64,000 nt of DNA from NCBI RefSeq assembly GCF_029937755.1, contig NZ_JAPYPG010000001.1, forward strand, positions 62,001 to 126,000, written 5' to 3'. The position numbers were made by a program, and so were the translations under genes. The notes beneath the pieces were generated by a model. That model saw nothing but the letters and a program-made list of their open reading frames with translations, ran no database searches and was not told the origin of the DNA. Of the stretch, positions 27,211 through 37,176 are shown piece by piece (positions within the stretch are counted from its first letter, which is position 1; every line of letters starts with the position of its first letter). This DNA comes from Henriciella sp. GTDB lineage: Bacteria > Pseudomonadota > Alphaproteobacteria > Caulobacterales > Hyphomonadaceae.

Positions 27211-28038
27211 TTAATGATAAACCAGCTCACCCTCGCCTTTGCCGACCTGGAACGTCTTCGTGACGGTACGATCACCTGAGACGATCTGCAGGGTATATTC
27301 GCCGTCGTCAAAGCCCTCCGGCCAGTGCCAGTAGGTATAGCCGGGCCATGCCTCGTCATGGAAACTGGTCTTGGTGTGGATGTTCCGGCCATTGCGGTAC
27401 CAGTTGCGTGTGAAAGTCTCCCCTTTGGCAACATTATTGAGATCGAAAGTAATCATCAGCGTCTTCAGACCGTCTGGGAATTCGGTCATGGACTGTGTGC
27501 ACCGCTTGGTGTCGGTGGAAAAATGCACCTCGTCGCAAAAGCGGATATTCTCGGCGACCGGAGCCGGGCCGAGCAGCTGGAGAATGACGTAGGTCACACC
27601 GGCGAGACTTATAACGGCAGCAAGCACGGCAAGGGCCGGGCGCCATCGCAGGCGGGCGGGCTGGTTTGTTGTCGCAGCGGGGCTGGCCTGCTGCTCCCGC
27701 CGCCGCTCATCCAGGGCCTTGCGCCGAAGCCGGATGAAGGCGGCGGTCCATCTTTCGCGCTCGAACCTGTCGGATGAGGCCAGGCTGGCAAGCCCCTTCA
27801 GCTTTTCGACCTTCGGGACCGAGGCGCCGCTAAGCCAGCTTTGAATGGAGCGTTTGTCGACATTGATGCCAATCTCGGCCAGGGCCGCCTCGAGGCCGAC
27901 ATCTGTCCACTGACCAGGCACGCCCTTTTCAGAAACCGGCAGGCCAACGCCCGACTGGACGTAATAATGCAGAAGCTCGCGCAGGGAGTCCGCGTCGATC
28001 GGCTCCGCATAGAACATGTTACCGCGCTTTGAAGGCAA
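27211..28038 (-). CDS. Putative single-pass membrane protein with N-terminal HTH-like region
   Basis: A 275-residue protein in three parts. Residues 1-100 look like a helical DNA-binding or regulatory region (ALAEIGINVDKRSIQSWLSG resembles a helix-turn-helix), followed by a basic stretch. A transmembrane helix lies at about 133-155 (LAVLAAVISLAGVTYVILQLL), and the remaining 120 residues form a beta-rich periplasmic domain with two Cys and many aromatic residues. The layout recalls ToxR/CadC- or RodZ-type proteins. A TTG start at 28038 is preferred because AAGGA lies 7 bp before it; an ATG at 28017 has no clear ribosome site. It converges on the DUF900-OmpA gene with a 15-bp gap. Function is inferred only. 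Confidence 0.65.
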   Translation of the reverse strand: MPSKRGNMFYAEPIDADSLRELLHYYVQSGVGLPVSEKGVPGQWTDVGLEAALAEIGINVDKRSIQSWLSGASVPKVEKLKGLASLASSDRFERERWTAAFIRLRRKALDERRREQQASPAATTNQPARLRWRPALAVLAAVISLAGVTYVILQLLGPAPVAENIRFCDEVHFSTDTKRCTQSMTEFPDGLKTLMITFDLNNVAKGETFTRNWYRNGRNIHTKTSFHDEAWPGYTYWHWPEGFDDGEYTLQIVSGDRTVTKTFQVGKGEGELVYH

Positions 28039-28173
28039 AAAATTTTCCTTTTTTAATCAGCATGTTGCGCTTTCACACTTCGGCTGTACTTCGTCCACTC
28101 CCCTTGAAACGCAGCCTCCTGTCGCGAAAAAGTGCGACACGATGTTAACCACTCTAGGTTGGAGCAGGCCCAG

Positions 28174-28554
28174 ATGCCAAGCATTCGCATTTCACCCGTC
28201 CAGGACTCGTCATTCGAGACCATGATGGACGTCCAGCCCATCAATGACAGTGATGCCGACTGCCTGATCGCCATCCGGGCGGTTCTGGAAATGCACGGCA
28301 AGCTCGACCGCTTCGGGGTCGCCCTCCTGCCGTCTGATGTGCCCATGGACGAGCGCGACATTGTTCTGGGCCGGTCAGAAGGGAACACGCCCGAGCTCGA
28401 ACTGAAGCAGGACATCAGGCTCTTGGTGCCCGACAAGACAGCAAGAACAGTCTGGAAACTCAATGAGGCGGGCACAGAAATGCTGAGCTGGTGGCAGACA
28501 TTTCAGCGCCGCCTTCGCCTCAGGCATCCGGATTGGCATCCCGGCGACGATTGA
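28174..28554 (+). CDS. Hypothetical protein
   Basis: A 126-residue soluble protein starting MPSIRISPVQDSSFE. The ATG at 28174 is preceded by GGAG; an in-frame start at 28132 is less likely. There is no signal peptide, membrane segment or recognised motif; two Trp-rich stretches (SWWQTFQ, HPDWHPG) lie at the C-terminus. It is divergent from the membrane HTH protein, so the two share a 135-bp promoter region and might be coregulated. Confidence 0.6.
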   Translation: MPSIRISPVQDSSFETMMDVQPINDSDADCLIAIRAVLEMHGKLDRFGVALLPSDVPMDERDIVLGRSEGNTPELELKQDIRLLVPDKTARTVWKLNEAGTEMLSWWQTFQRRLRLRHPDWHPGDD

Positions 28555-28625
28555 CCCCTCGACCGCGCCGGTGGTGCGGTCCTCCTGATCACAACAAGCC
28601 TCCCGGGGGACGCCCGCGGGGGTAG

Positions 28626-28664
28626 GGGCGGCCCCGTTAGCGGGGGCAGAAGACGGGGCCGCCC
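28626..28664. repeat. Perfect 12-bp GC-rich hairpin upstream of ttcA
   Basis: GGGCGGCCCCGT (28626-28637) pairs perfectly with ACGGGGCCGCCC (28653-28664), loop 15 nt. It sits 72 bp after the previous stop and 82 bp before the ttcA start. No T-run follows on either strand. It may act as a Rho-assisted terminator, an mRNA end stabiliser, or a leader structure of ttcA. Confidence 0.55.
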
Positions 28665-28746
28665 GCCCTGCATCTTGCCTCCTGCCTGGCCCAGCCTGTG
28701 CCGTCGCCTCTGGCCCAGCGAGCCCAGTCTGTGGCAGAAGGCGACC

Positions 28747-29625
28747 ATGGCTGACGACATGATGACAGGGCTAGTCCCGCCGCTCTTTGCCGATGTGCCG
28801 AAGAGCGTGACCTTCAAGAAGCTGCGCAAGCGGATCGTGCGCAACGCGCTGCAGGCAATCGACCAGTTCGGCATGGTCGACCGGTCACGTACCGGCGAAC
28901 CGCCGAAATGGCTCGTCTGCCTGTCAGGCGGCAAGGACAGCTATGGCTTGCTCGCGGCGCTGATCGACCTGAAGTGGCAGGGGGCCCTGCCGGTCGACCT
29001 GATCGCCTGCAATCTCGACCAGGGCCAGCCGGGTTTCCCGAAACATGTCCTGCCGGAATGGCTCGACAAGGTCGGCGTAAAATACCGGATCGAGACGGAA
29101 GACACCTATTCCATCGTGACGGAAAAAGTGCCGGAGGGGCGGACCTTCTGCTCGATGTGCTCGCGCCTGCGCCGGGGCATTCTCTACCGCATCGCGCGCG
29201 AGGAGGGTTGCGAGGCGATCGTGCTCGGCCACCACCGTGACGATGCGCTCGAGACCTTCATGATGAACCTCGTCCATGGCGGCCGGCTCGCCGCGATGCC
29301 GCCCAAGCTGCTCAATGATGCGGGCGACATGTTCGTGCTGCGGCCGCTGATTACCTGCGCCGAAGACGATCTCGCAAAATTCGCCGAGGCGATGGAATTC
29401 CCGATCATCCCCTGCAATCTCTGCGGCTCGCAGGACGGGCTGCAGCGCCAGGCGATGAAGTCGATGCTGGACGAATGGGAAGCGAAGAAGCCGGGCGTAC
29501 GGCAGGTGATGGCGCATGCGCTGGCCACTGTGCGGCCAAGCCACCTGCACGACCCGCGCGTCTTCGACTTTCTCGGTCTCGCACTCGGCGGCGACGGCGA
29601 GGACGATCCGAACGTACCGTTCTAG
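28747..29625 (+). CDS. ttcA: tRNA 2-thiocytidine(32) synthetase TtcA
   Basis: ATP- and Fe-S-dependent enzyme adding sulfur to C32 of certain tRNAs. The 292-residue product has the PP-loop SGGKDS at 60-65 and the cluster cysteines CSMC (Cys135, Cys138) and CNLC (Cys223, Cys226), plus [10 protein letters not shown]. The start MADDMMTGL at 28747 is chosen as the first plausible ATG, with AGAAGGCG upstream; the frame extends further up without similarity. It converges on the TPR gene with 3 bp between the stops. Confidence 0.95.
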   Translation: MADDMMTGLVPPLFADVPKSVTFKKLRKRIVRNALQAIDQFGMVDRSRTGEPPKWLVCLSGGKDSYGLLAALIDLKWQGALPVDLIACNLDQGQPGFPKHVLPEWLDKVGVKYRIETEDTYSIVTEKVPEGRTFCSMCSRLRRGILYRIAREEGCEAIVLGHHRDDALETFMMNLVHGGRLAAMPPKLLNDAGDMFVLRPLITCAEDDLAKFAEAMEFPIIPCNLCGSQDGLQRQAMKSMLDEWEAKKPGVRQVMAHALATVRPSHLHDPRVFDFLGLALGGDGEDDPNVPF

Positions 29626-29628
29626 ACG

Positions 29629-30168
29629 CTACCCCGCCCCGTTCAGGCGTCTCATGCATTCCTCGACGCCAGCCTCGACATGCGCGACTTCATACAGGTC
29701 GCGGGCCTCGCGCCAGTAGTCGACGGCTTCGGCATGCTCATCCAGCGCATCGAGGAGGCGCGCCAGCGGGCGGATGCCATTGGCGAGCGTGCCGGGCGGG
29801 ACGTCGCCAATGTCCCGGTAGAGCTCAAGCGCTTCTTCGTAGTGCGTCTTCGCAAGGCCGAAGCGGCCAAGCTCGACCGTCACATCGCCGAGATGGCGGA
29901 TGACATGCGCGGTCACGAGCGGCGGGACGGCCTCTTCACGGCGGCAAAGATTGGCCGCCTCGACATAAAGCCTCTCGGCTTTTTCGTACTGGCCTTCATC
30001 GCGGTAGCACTGGCCCTTGGCCATCAGTGCGCGCACGAGAAGCTCGGGATCATCCATACCGCGGGCAAGCTCGACGGCATCGGTGGCCATGAGATGGGCA
30101 TCGTCGGGACTGGCATCCCGGCGCGCCGTATAGACCCGGTCCACAAGCGCTCTGACATCCTGTTGCAT
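29629..30168 (-). CDS. Tetratricopeptide-repeat protein
   Basis: A 179-residue soluble protein with helical repeats; clear TPR-like units are ELLVRALMAKGQCYRDEGQY, the unit around RHLGDVTVELGRFGLAKTHYEEAL, and a third near PLARLLDALDEHAEAVDYW. There is no signal peptide, so it is cytoplasmic and probably a protein-binding adaptor. The ATG at 30168 has AGGAG 6 bp upstream. The partner is unknown. It is divergent from the permease at 30290. Confidence 0.75.
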   Translation of the reverse strand: MQQDVRALVDRVYTARRDASPDDAHLMATDAVELARGMDDPELLVRALMAKGQCYRDEGQYEKAERLYVEAANLCRREEAVPPLVTAHVIRHLGDVTVELGRFGLAKTHYEEALELYRDIGDVPPGTLANGIRPLARLLDALDEHAEAVDYWREARDLYEVAHVEAGVEECMRRLNGAG

Positions 30169-30289
30169 GATGGCTCCTGCATAGCAGATTTCCATGACGC
30201 TGGCGACTGAAACCGGGGTAAGGCGCAACCGGAACAAGATACCCCCCCGCCGCATTGCCTTGATACGCTGAAAAACGGGGGAAAGGATC

Positions 30290-31500
<1,211 letters not shown>

Positions 31501-31504
<4 letters not shown>

Positions 31505-31725
31505 ACCTCGTCTTCTGCCCAGCCGAAGACATCCTCGATGCCGACGCCGAAGAGGCGCGAGATGCGGAAGGCGCTTTCGAGCGAGGGCGAGTAACGCCCC
31601 TGCTCGATAGCGATGACGGTCTGGCGGGTCACCCCGATCGCCTTGCCGAGGGCGGCCTGCGACATGCCGCCATGAGCCTCCCTCAGCTCTTTCACGCGAT
31701 TGGTAATGGGCGGGCGTTTGGCCAT
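31501..31725 (-). CDS. Small XRE-family transcriptional regulator
   Basis: A 74-residue protein that is almost entirely one helix-turn-helix domain: MSQAALGKAIGVTRQTVIAIEQ followed by GRYSPSLESAFRISRLFGV and a short GIEDVFGW tail. This is the YozG-like small XRE type that commonly sits beside a small membrane protein. It lies 3 bp downstream of the 140-residue membrane-protein gene and is surely cotranscribed. Three near-identical 16-bp palindromes upstream of that operon are the obvious candidate binding sites, implying autorepression. Confidence 0.93.
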
Positions 31726-31728
31726 GGC

Positions 31729-32151
31729 TCAGACGCCCCGCCGGTACATCACGATGCGGGCGGCATATTCGCCGAACTGGGCCAGCATCAGCGCGCCGAG
31801 CGCCATGTGGAAGAGCAGGTTGCCGTCATAATAAAAGAGGTAGTGGCCGAGCCCTGTGATCACGCCGACGCCCAGAAGCACACCGCTGAACGATCCCGCC
31901 CGGCTGGCAATGATCCGGTCGCGCTCATCCATCGTGTCGTCCGCTTCCGAAGGCTTGGACACCGCCACCGCGATATGGCCGACGATGGACAGGACGATGA
32001 TCGCGACGATGTAGATCACGACCACCGGCAGGACCGGCGGTGCGACGATGCCAAGCTCGGTCGACATGTCCGCCACCGTGCCGAAATAGAAGCCGGCCCC
32101 GGCCAGCAGGACGAGCGCCATCACCCAGGCGGATTTCTCATGGAATGACAT
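31729..32151 (-). CDS. Small four-helix membrane protein, partner of the XRE regulator
   Basis: A 140-residue inner-membrane protein with about four hydrophobic helices (residues 9-27, 38-62, 88-108, 112-130) and a charged cytoplasmic loop containing DDTMDERDRIIASRAG. This DERD-x-I motif with flanking helices is typical of DUF2178-like proteins that pair with small XRE regulators. It is the first gene of the two-gene operon and lies directly behind three operator-like palindromes. It may modulate the regulator or respond to envelope state; this is inference. Confidence 0.8.
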   Translation of the reverse strand: MSFHEKSAWVMALVLLAGAGFYFGTVADMSTELGIVAPPVLPVVVIYIVAIIVLSIVGHIAVAVSKPSEADDTMDERDRIIASRAGSFSGVLLGVGVITGLGHYLFYYDGNLLFHMALGALMLAQFGEYAARIVMYRRGV

Positions 32152-32167
32152 GATCTGTTTTCCCTAT

Positions 32168-32226
32168 GTCAAAAATTTCTGACACAGCAGATAGTCAAAT
32201 ATTTTTGACTGTCAAGAATTTTTGAC
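32168..32226. promoter_or_regulatory. Three palindromic operators upstream of the XRE operon
   Basis: Three 16-bp imperfect palindromes of the form GTCAAAAATTTTTGAC: GTCAAAAATTTCTGAC (32168-32183), GTCAAATATTTTTGAC (32194-32209) and GTCAAGAATTTTTGAC (32211-32226). Starts are 26 and 17 bp apart. They lie 17-75 bp before the start of the membrane-protein gene, in a short very AT-rich island. They most likely bind the XRE regulator. Confidence 0.8.
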
Positions 32227-32254
32227 TTCTTGTCGACCGTTCGCACCAGCGCCT

Positions 32255-32275
32255 TGCCACGGCTTGACCGTGGCA
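32255..32275. repeat. Small perfect hairpin in the 32.2-32.4 kb spacer
   Basis: TGCCACGG (32255-32262) pairs with CCGTGGCA (32268-32275) around CTTGA. The rest of this 170-bp spacer (to 32397) resembles GC-rich dispersed extragenic sequence and holds no gene I can support. No second copy was found in this window. Confidence 0.35.
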
Positions 32276-32397
32276 CCCCTCTCCTGCCCGGCGTCCCGGA
32301 ACCGACGGCTGGAGTTGGACCCTGCGGTCTCCTTCGTCAGGCTCAGGATGCGGGCCGCAGGGAAGCGTGTCCCGAAAAAGCCCAGCCTTCGCTCTGC

Positions 32398-33336
32398 CTA
32401 ACTATCCGCCCCCTGCGCGCCGACGGTTTCCCGGATCCAGTCGGCATAGGCGCTGGTGCGGCTGTAGACGCCGGGGCTTTCGGCGCGTCCGCAGCCGAGC
32501 CCCCAGCTGACGACGCCGACCTGGACATTCTGGCTGAGCGCCGGGCTCCACGCCACCAGCGGCCCGCCACTGTCGCCGTAACAGGAGTCCGCGCCGCCTG
32601 TGCCTGCGCAGAGGGTCGCCTCACCGAGTTCGAAGCCGCCATAGTCGGCTTCGACATCATAATCCTCGATAAGGGTCTCGAGCTGGGCCCGGCAGGCCTG
32701 GGTCTCGACCAGCGGCACATCGGCCTGCTGCAGGCGCAGGCTGGGCGCATAGACAGCCCGGCCACGCGCATTGAGCGCGCCCTGCGTATTGTCGACCTCC
32801 TCGGTGTTGCCATAGCCGGCGACCCGCAGATAGTCGCCCTCAGCGAGCGCCATCTCGTCAACGCCCAGTCCGGCCACAGCCATGGTGGGCCCGTCATAGC
32901 CGTCCTGGATCCTGACCAGCGCAATATCGGCGCCCCGCTCGAAATGGCCGGCGTCATAGTCCGGGTGGACCTTGATCTCGGTGACGGCCCAGGTCCGGAT
33001 GTCCTCATCCTCGGAGAGGTGGGTGCGGTTGGCGGCCACCTTGAGGGGCCCGAGCCGGCGCATCACGCCATCCTCGCCGCGCTGGTACTGGGCTGCCTTG
33101 CCGCTCGGCTCGATGCGCGCGGTATCGACGCAATGGGCGGCGGTGACGAGCCATTCCTTCGTGATCATGGTGCCGCCGCACTCATGCCAGGTGTTGCGGC
33201 CCTGGCTGATCTGCAGCGAGACAATGCCCGGCCAGTCTTCCGCGAAGGCGTCCTCGCCCGCGACGACGCAGCCGCCGAGTGACAGGCTCAGGCCAAGGCC
33301 GGCAACAAGCCCCGTGCGTAGCGTCATTCGTGCCAT
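32398..33336 (-). CDS. Trypsin-like serine protease lipoprotein (S1)
   Basis: A 312-residue exported chymotrypsin-fold protease. The N-terminus MARMTLRTGLVAGLGLSLSLGGC is a lipoprotein signal. The catalytic triad is intact: His in LVTAAHC, Asp in GADIALVRI and Ser in CYGDSGGP; CGGTMITKEW and the last-strand GVYSRTSAYADWI are typical S1 elements. Cysteine pairs for disulfides are present. The ATG at 33336 follows AGGGAGA; the longer upstream frame has no signal. It is divergent from an exported amidohydrolase, suggesting a joint role in extracellular peptide use. Specificity is not deducible. Confidence 0.92.
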   Translation of the reverse strand: MARMTLRTGLVAGLGLSLSLGGCVVAGEDAFAEDWPGIVSLQISQGRNTWHECGGTMITKEWLVTAAHCVDTARIEPSGKAAQYQRGEDGVMRRLGPLKVAANRTHLSEDEDIRTWAVTEIKVHPDYDAGHFERGADIALVRIQDGYDGPTMAVAGLGVDEMALAEGDYLRVAGYGNTEEVDNTQGALNARGRAVYAPSLRLQQADVPLVETQACRAQLETLIEDYDVEADYGGFELGEATLCAGTGGADSCYGDSGGPLVAWSPALSQNVQVGVVSWGLGCGRAESPGVYSRTSAYADWIRETVGAQGADS

Positions 33337-33516
33337 CCCGCGTCTCCCTCTCCATGCTTCACGCCTATCAGGATACCGCTGATGCTGAAAATCACCAGTC
33401 GTGAAGTTTTCGCGGCGGAACACTCGCCAATGGCGTGAGCCGGTGCTTAGGTAACGGCGGAAAGCCCCGGTGACGACCGTGGGCACGACACAACACAAAT
33501 GGGGAGGCTTCGGCTT

Positions 33517-35583
33517 ATGAGAACATTCCTGATCGCAGGTCTGGGCGCTGTCATGCTCAGCGGATACGCAAATGCCCAGGAGACCGAGGGCGCCTCAGAG
33601 AGCGCCGGCATCGAAGGTGTGGTCACACGCGACTACACCGTCCTGGTCAGCGGCACGAAGATCGGCGAGATGGATGTGACGCAGGCCGAGGACACGGTCA
33701 CCGTCGACTATGAATACCGCAACAATGGCCGCGGGCCGACGATGATGGAAACGGTGATCCTCGACGAGGGCGTTCCGGTTCACTGGTCCGTCACCGGGAA
33801 CACCACCTTCGGCAATGCCGTGGACGAGAGTTACTCGCTGGAAGACGGTGGGACGGCCACATGGACAGACTCCACGGGCGAGGGGTCGGCCGAGGTCAAT
33901 GAGCCGACGCTCTATGTCGCCCAGTCCGGCACGCCCTACCAGCTTGCCATCTATGCCAAGGCGCTGCTGGCCGATGAGGACATGACAATGCCGGGCCTGC
34001 CGGCAGGCTCCATGCGGCTGGAAAAGCTCGAGGACTTCACGCTTGGCGAGGGCGAGGACAGCGTGGCGGCGACCTCCTATGCCCTGATCGGCACCGAGCT
34101 CGACCCGACCTATTTCGTGATGGACGGCGAGGAGGAATTCGTCGGCCTGATCTCACCGGAATTCCTGATCGTGCGTGAAGGGCTCGAGGCGCATGACAAG
34201 AGCCTGCGCGAGCGGGCGGTGCGTTACTCAACAGAGCGCTTCGAGGCCCTGCAGGCCGACACCGCCCACAGTTTCGATGCGCCGGTGCGCATCACCAATG
34301 TCCGCATTTTCGATCCCGAAACCATGGCGCTGGGCGAGCCCGCTTCGGTACTGGTCGAGGGCGATAGCATCGTCTCCATCGACGCAGCCGATGCGGCCGG
34401 CGACGGGGAATATGTCATCGACGGACAGGGCGGCACGCTGGTGCCGGGCCTCTCCGACATGCACGGCCATATGGGCCAGGACGATGCAATGCTGAACATC
34501 GCCGCCGGGGTGACCTTTGTCCGCGACATGGGCAATGACAATGAGGTGCTGTCGGAACTGATCTCCAAGATCGACAGTGGCACGCTGGCCGGCCCGCGCA
34601 TCGTCAAGTCGGGCTTCATCGAGGGCAAGAGCCCGTTCAATTCCAATAACGGCATCATCGTCACCAGTCAGGAAGAGGCGAATGACGCGGTGCGCACCTA
34701 TTGCGAGATGGGCGACTTCTTCCAGGTCAAGGTCTACAATTCGATGAAGGGTGAGTGGGTGCCGCAAATGGTCGATCTCGCCCATGAGTGCGGCATGCGG
34801 GTGGCTGGTCACGTCCCGGCTTTCTCGCGGGCCGATACGATGATCAAGGCCGGCTATGATGAGCTGACCCACATCAACCAGGTGATGCTCGGCTGGGTGC
34901 TGGCTTCCGATGAGGACACGCGCACGCTGCTCCGCCTCACCGCGCTTGCCCGCCTGCCGAAGCTCGATCTCGACTCCGAGCCGGTACAGAACACGATCGA
35001 CCTGATGGTCGAGAACGGTGTCGCCATCGACCCGACCTATGCCATTCACGAGGCGCTCCTGCTCTCGCGCAATGGCGAGCTGCGTCCGGGCGTCGAGGAC
35101 TATATCGACCATATGCCGGTCGGCGTGCAGCGCTCGGCCAAGCAGGCCTGGTCGAAGATCGAGACAGAGGAAGACGACCTCGCCTATGCAGGCGCCTTCG
35201 ACCAGATCACCGAAACCCTCTCCATGATGCGGGAGAACGGCATCCTGATCCTGTTCGGCACCGATATGGGCGGATCCTTCAACCTTCACCGCGAGCTGGA
35301 ACTCTACCAGAATATCGGCTTCACGCCGGGCGAGATCCTGAAGCGCTCGACGCTGGACTCGGCAGAATATATCGGCATGGGCGACGAGATCGGCTCCATC
35401 GAGGAAGGCAAGCTCGCCGACTTCTTCCTCGTGCCGGGCAATCCGGTGGAGGATTTGAAGGCGATCAAGACGATCCGCATGGTGATGAAAGACGGCGTCG
35501 CCTACTTCCCGAGCGAGATCTACCCCGCCTTCGGCATCGAACCGTTCACGGACACGCCTGAAATCCAGACGCCGGGAGAATAG
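33517..35583 (+). CDS. Exported metal-dependent amidohydrolase with an extra N-terminal domain
   Basis: A 688-residue protein with a Sec signal (MRTFLIAGLGAVMLSG then ANAQ). Residues about 25-240 form a beta-rich domain with no match I recognise. From about 245 an amidohydrolase barrel follows: the HxH motif His316 and His318 in DMHGHMG, a probable carboxylated Lys in FQVKVYNS, His in VAGHVPA and ELTHINQ, and the catalytic Asp in FGTDMGGS. All metal ligands are present. Substrates are likely peptides, cyclic imides or amides. The ATG at 33517 has GGGGAGG upstream. The next gene starts 2 bp after its stop. Confidence 0.9.
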   Translation: MRTFLIAGLGAVMLSGYANAQETEGASESAGIEGVVTRDYTVLVSGTKIGEMDVTQAEDTVTVDYEYRNNGRGPTMMETVILDEGVPVHWSVTGNTTFGNAVDESYSLEDGGTATWTDSTGEGSAEVNEPTLYVAQSGTPYQLAIYAKALLADEDMTMPGLPAGSMRLEKLEDFTLGEGEDSVAATSYALIGTELDPTYFVMDGEEEFVGLISPEFLIVREGLEAHDKSLRERAVRYSTERFEALQADTAHSFDAPVRITNVRIFDPETMALGEPASVLVEGDSIVSIDAADAAGDGEYVIDGQGGTLVPGLSDMHGHMGQDDAMLNIAAGVTFVRDMGNDNEVLSELISKIDSGTLAGPRIVKSGFIEGKSPFNSNNGIIVTSQEEANDAVRTYCEMGDFFQVKVYNSMKGEWVPQMVDLAHECGMRVAGHVPAFSRADTMIKAGYDELTHINQVMLGWVLASDEDTRTLLRLTALARLPKLDLDSEPVQNTIDLMVENGVAIDPTYAIHEALLLSRNGELRPGVEDYIDHMPVGVQRSAKQAWSKIETEEDDLAYAGAFDQITETLSMMRENGILILFGTDMGGSFNLHRELELYQNIGFTPGEILKRSTLDSAEYIGMGDEIGSIEEGKLADFFLVPGNPVEDLKAIKTIRMVMKDGVAYFPSEIYPAFGIEPFTDTPEIQTPGE

Positions 35584-35585
35584 GT

Positions 35586-36704
35586 ATGGCGGCGCGCTTC
35601 AGCCTGACCGCCCTCGTTGCGGCCCTGGCCGGATTGTCGGCGGGTGCCGAGACGCTGAGTTTCTCGACCCACCCCTTCCTCCTGTTCGACATGGAGGAAC
35701 GCTTAAGCGCAGGTGTCGATCTCGCGGATGCGGATGGTGACGGAGACCTCGATGTCTTTCTCGCCAATGGCCGCCACTGGGCGCAGCCGGACTTCATCTA
35801 CCTGAACCTCGGCAATGCCCGGCTCGTCACCTCCCGCCAGCTCGGCATGGAGAACGGGCCGAGCTATGTCGTGCGGGCCGGTGATCTTGATGGCGACGGC
35901 GATGTCGATGCCGTGACCGTGCGTGACAGTGTGCCTGCACAGGTCTTCCTCAATGATGGCGACGGCCAGTTCACCCTGGCCGGCGAGATTGCCAGCAGTG
36001 ACGGCCCGGCGCGCAATGCCCTGCTCGGGGACTTCAACGGTGATGGCATCCTCGACCTCGTTACCGTGCAGCGCCGCGATGGCGCGCGGCTGTTTGCAGG
36101 CCTCGGCGATGGCAGCTTTGTCGAGCCGGTCACCCTGCCCGGCGGTCTCACCGGGTCGACCGGCGTCTCGAAGGCTGATTTCAATCGCGACGGACGTCTC
36201 GACCTGGTCATCGCCTGCCGCGATGGGGGCCCGAGCTATATCCTGTTCAATCTGGGCTCCGAAGGCTGGGCGGCAGAGGTGCTGCTGAATAGTGAAGGCG
36301 ACCACCGTCAGACCGTGGCGGCCGACTTCAACCGCGACGGCTCACCGGACATCCTGCTCGGCTCAACCGAAGGCGAAATGCACCTCCTGCTTGGCGACGG
36401 CGGCGGCAACTTCACGCCGGGCCTCCCTCTCGGAGACGCTGGCCGCGCCACACAGTCGCTCGCCGCTGCCGATCTCGATGGCGATGGCGACCTCGACATC
36501 ATCGAAGGCGCGAGCGAACAGGCCAACCGCGTTTACCTCAATGATGGCCGCGCCCGCTTCACACCGGTCACGCTGGATGACGAGGAAGAAGACACTTATG
36601 GCGTCGCGACCGGGGACATGGACGGCAATGGCCTGCCCGACATCGTCTTTGCCAATTCCGGTGCGCCGAACGTCGTGATGCTGACCCGGCTCGAAGAGGA
36701 GTAA
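35586..36704 (+). CDS. Secreted FG-GAP/VCBS-repeat protein
   Basis: A 372-residue secreted beta-propeller-type protein. A short signal peptide is followed by seven calcium-binding-like repeats of the pattern D-x-D/N-x-D/N-G-x-x-D, for example DADGDGDLDVFLANG, DLDGDGDVDAVTV, DFNGDGILDLVTV and DMDGNGLPDIVFA. Such repeats build seven-bladed propellers used in adhesion or substrate binding. It is translationally close-coupled to the amidohydrolase (2-bp gap), so the two may act together outside the inner membrane. No catalytic residues are evident. Confidence 0.88.
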   Translation: MAARFSLTALVAALAGLSAGAETLSFSTHPFLLFDMEERLSAGVDLADADGDGDLDVFLANGRHWAQPDFIYLNLGNARLVTSRQLGMENGPSYVVRAGDLDGDGDVDAVTVRDSVPAQVFLNDGDGQFTLAGEIASSDGPARNALLGDFNGDGILDLVTVQRRDGARLFAGLGDGSFVEPVTLPGGLTGSTGVSKADFNRDGRLDLVIACRDGGPSYILFNLGSEGWAAEVLLNSEGDHRQTVAADFNRDGSPDILLGSTEGEMHLLLGDGGGNFTPGLPLGDAGRATQSLAAADLDGDGDLDIIEGASEQANRVYLNDGRARFTPVTLDDEEEDTYGVATGDMDGNGLPDIVFANSGAPNVVMLTRLEEE

Positions 36705-36710
36705 GGCTGC

Positions 36711-37172
36711 GTGTCCGGCACGCTCTGCATCCATGTCGACGCCGATGCCTGCCCGGTGAAGGACGAGATCTACAAGGTCGCGCTGCGCCATGAGGTGCCG
36801 GTCAATGTCGTCGCCAACAGCTTCATGCGCGTGCCGCAGCATAAGCTCCTGACACGCATCACCGTGCCCGAAGGCCCGGATGTCGCCGATGACTGGATCG
36901 CCGAACGCGCCGATGCCGCCTCCATCGTGATCACCTCCGACATCCTGCTCGCCCAGCGCTGTCTTGATGCCGGTGCACGTGTGCTCTCGCCCAAGGGCCA
37001 GGCCTTCACCGAGAACTCGATTGGCCAGCAGGTCGCCACCCGCGCGATCATGGAAGGCCTGCGCTCAACCGGTGAGCAGACAAGCGGCCCGGCCCCGTTC
37101 AAGGCGGCCGACCGGTCGAAATTTCTCTCTGCACTGGAGGTGGAGCTTCAGAAGCTGAAGCGGGCGCGCTGA
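36711..37172 (+). CDS. YaiI/YqxD family (DUF188) protein
   Basis: A 153-residue PIN-like protein of the DUF188 family. IHVDADACPVKDEIYKVA at the start and VITSDILLAQRCL and GQAFTENSIGQ later are family hallmarks; acidic residues could form a nuclease-type metal site, but no activity is established. Translation begins at GTG (36711), 6 bp after the preceding stop, with GAGGAG in the end of that gene as ribosome site. It is probably cotranscribed with the two exported genes upstream. Confidence 0.92.
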   Translation: MSGTLCIHVDADACPVKDEIYKVALRHEVPVNVVANSFMRVPQHKLLTRITVPEGPDVADDWIAERADAASIVITSDILLAQRCLDAGARVLSPKGQAFTENSIGQQVATRAIMEGLRSTGEQTSGPAPFKAADRSKFLSALEVELQKLKRAR

Positions 37173-37176
37173 CGGC

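Noticed and set aside
32227-32397. Possible mobile or REP-like element
   Set aside because: A small hairpin and sequence reminiscent of dispersed extragenic repeats are present, but there is no second copy in the window and no transposase or terminal repeat, so an element cannot be claimed.
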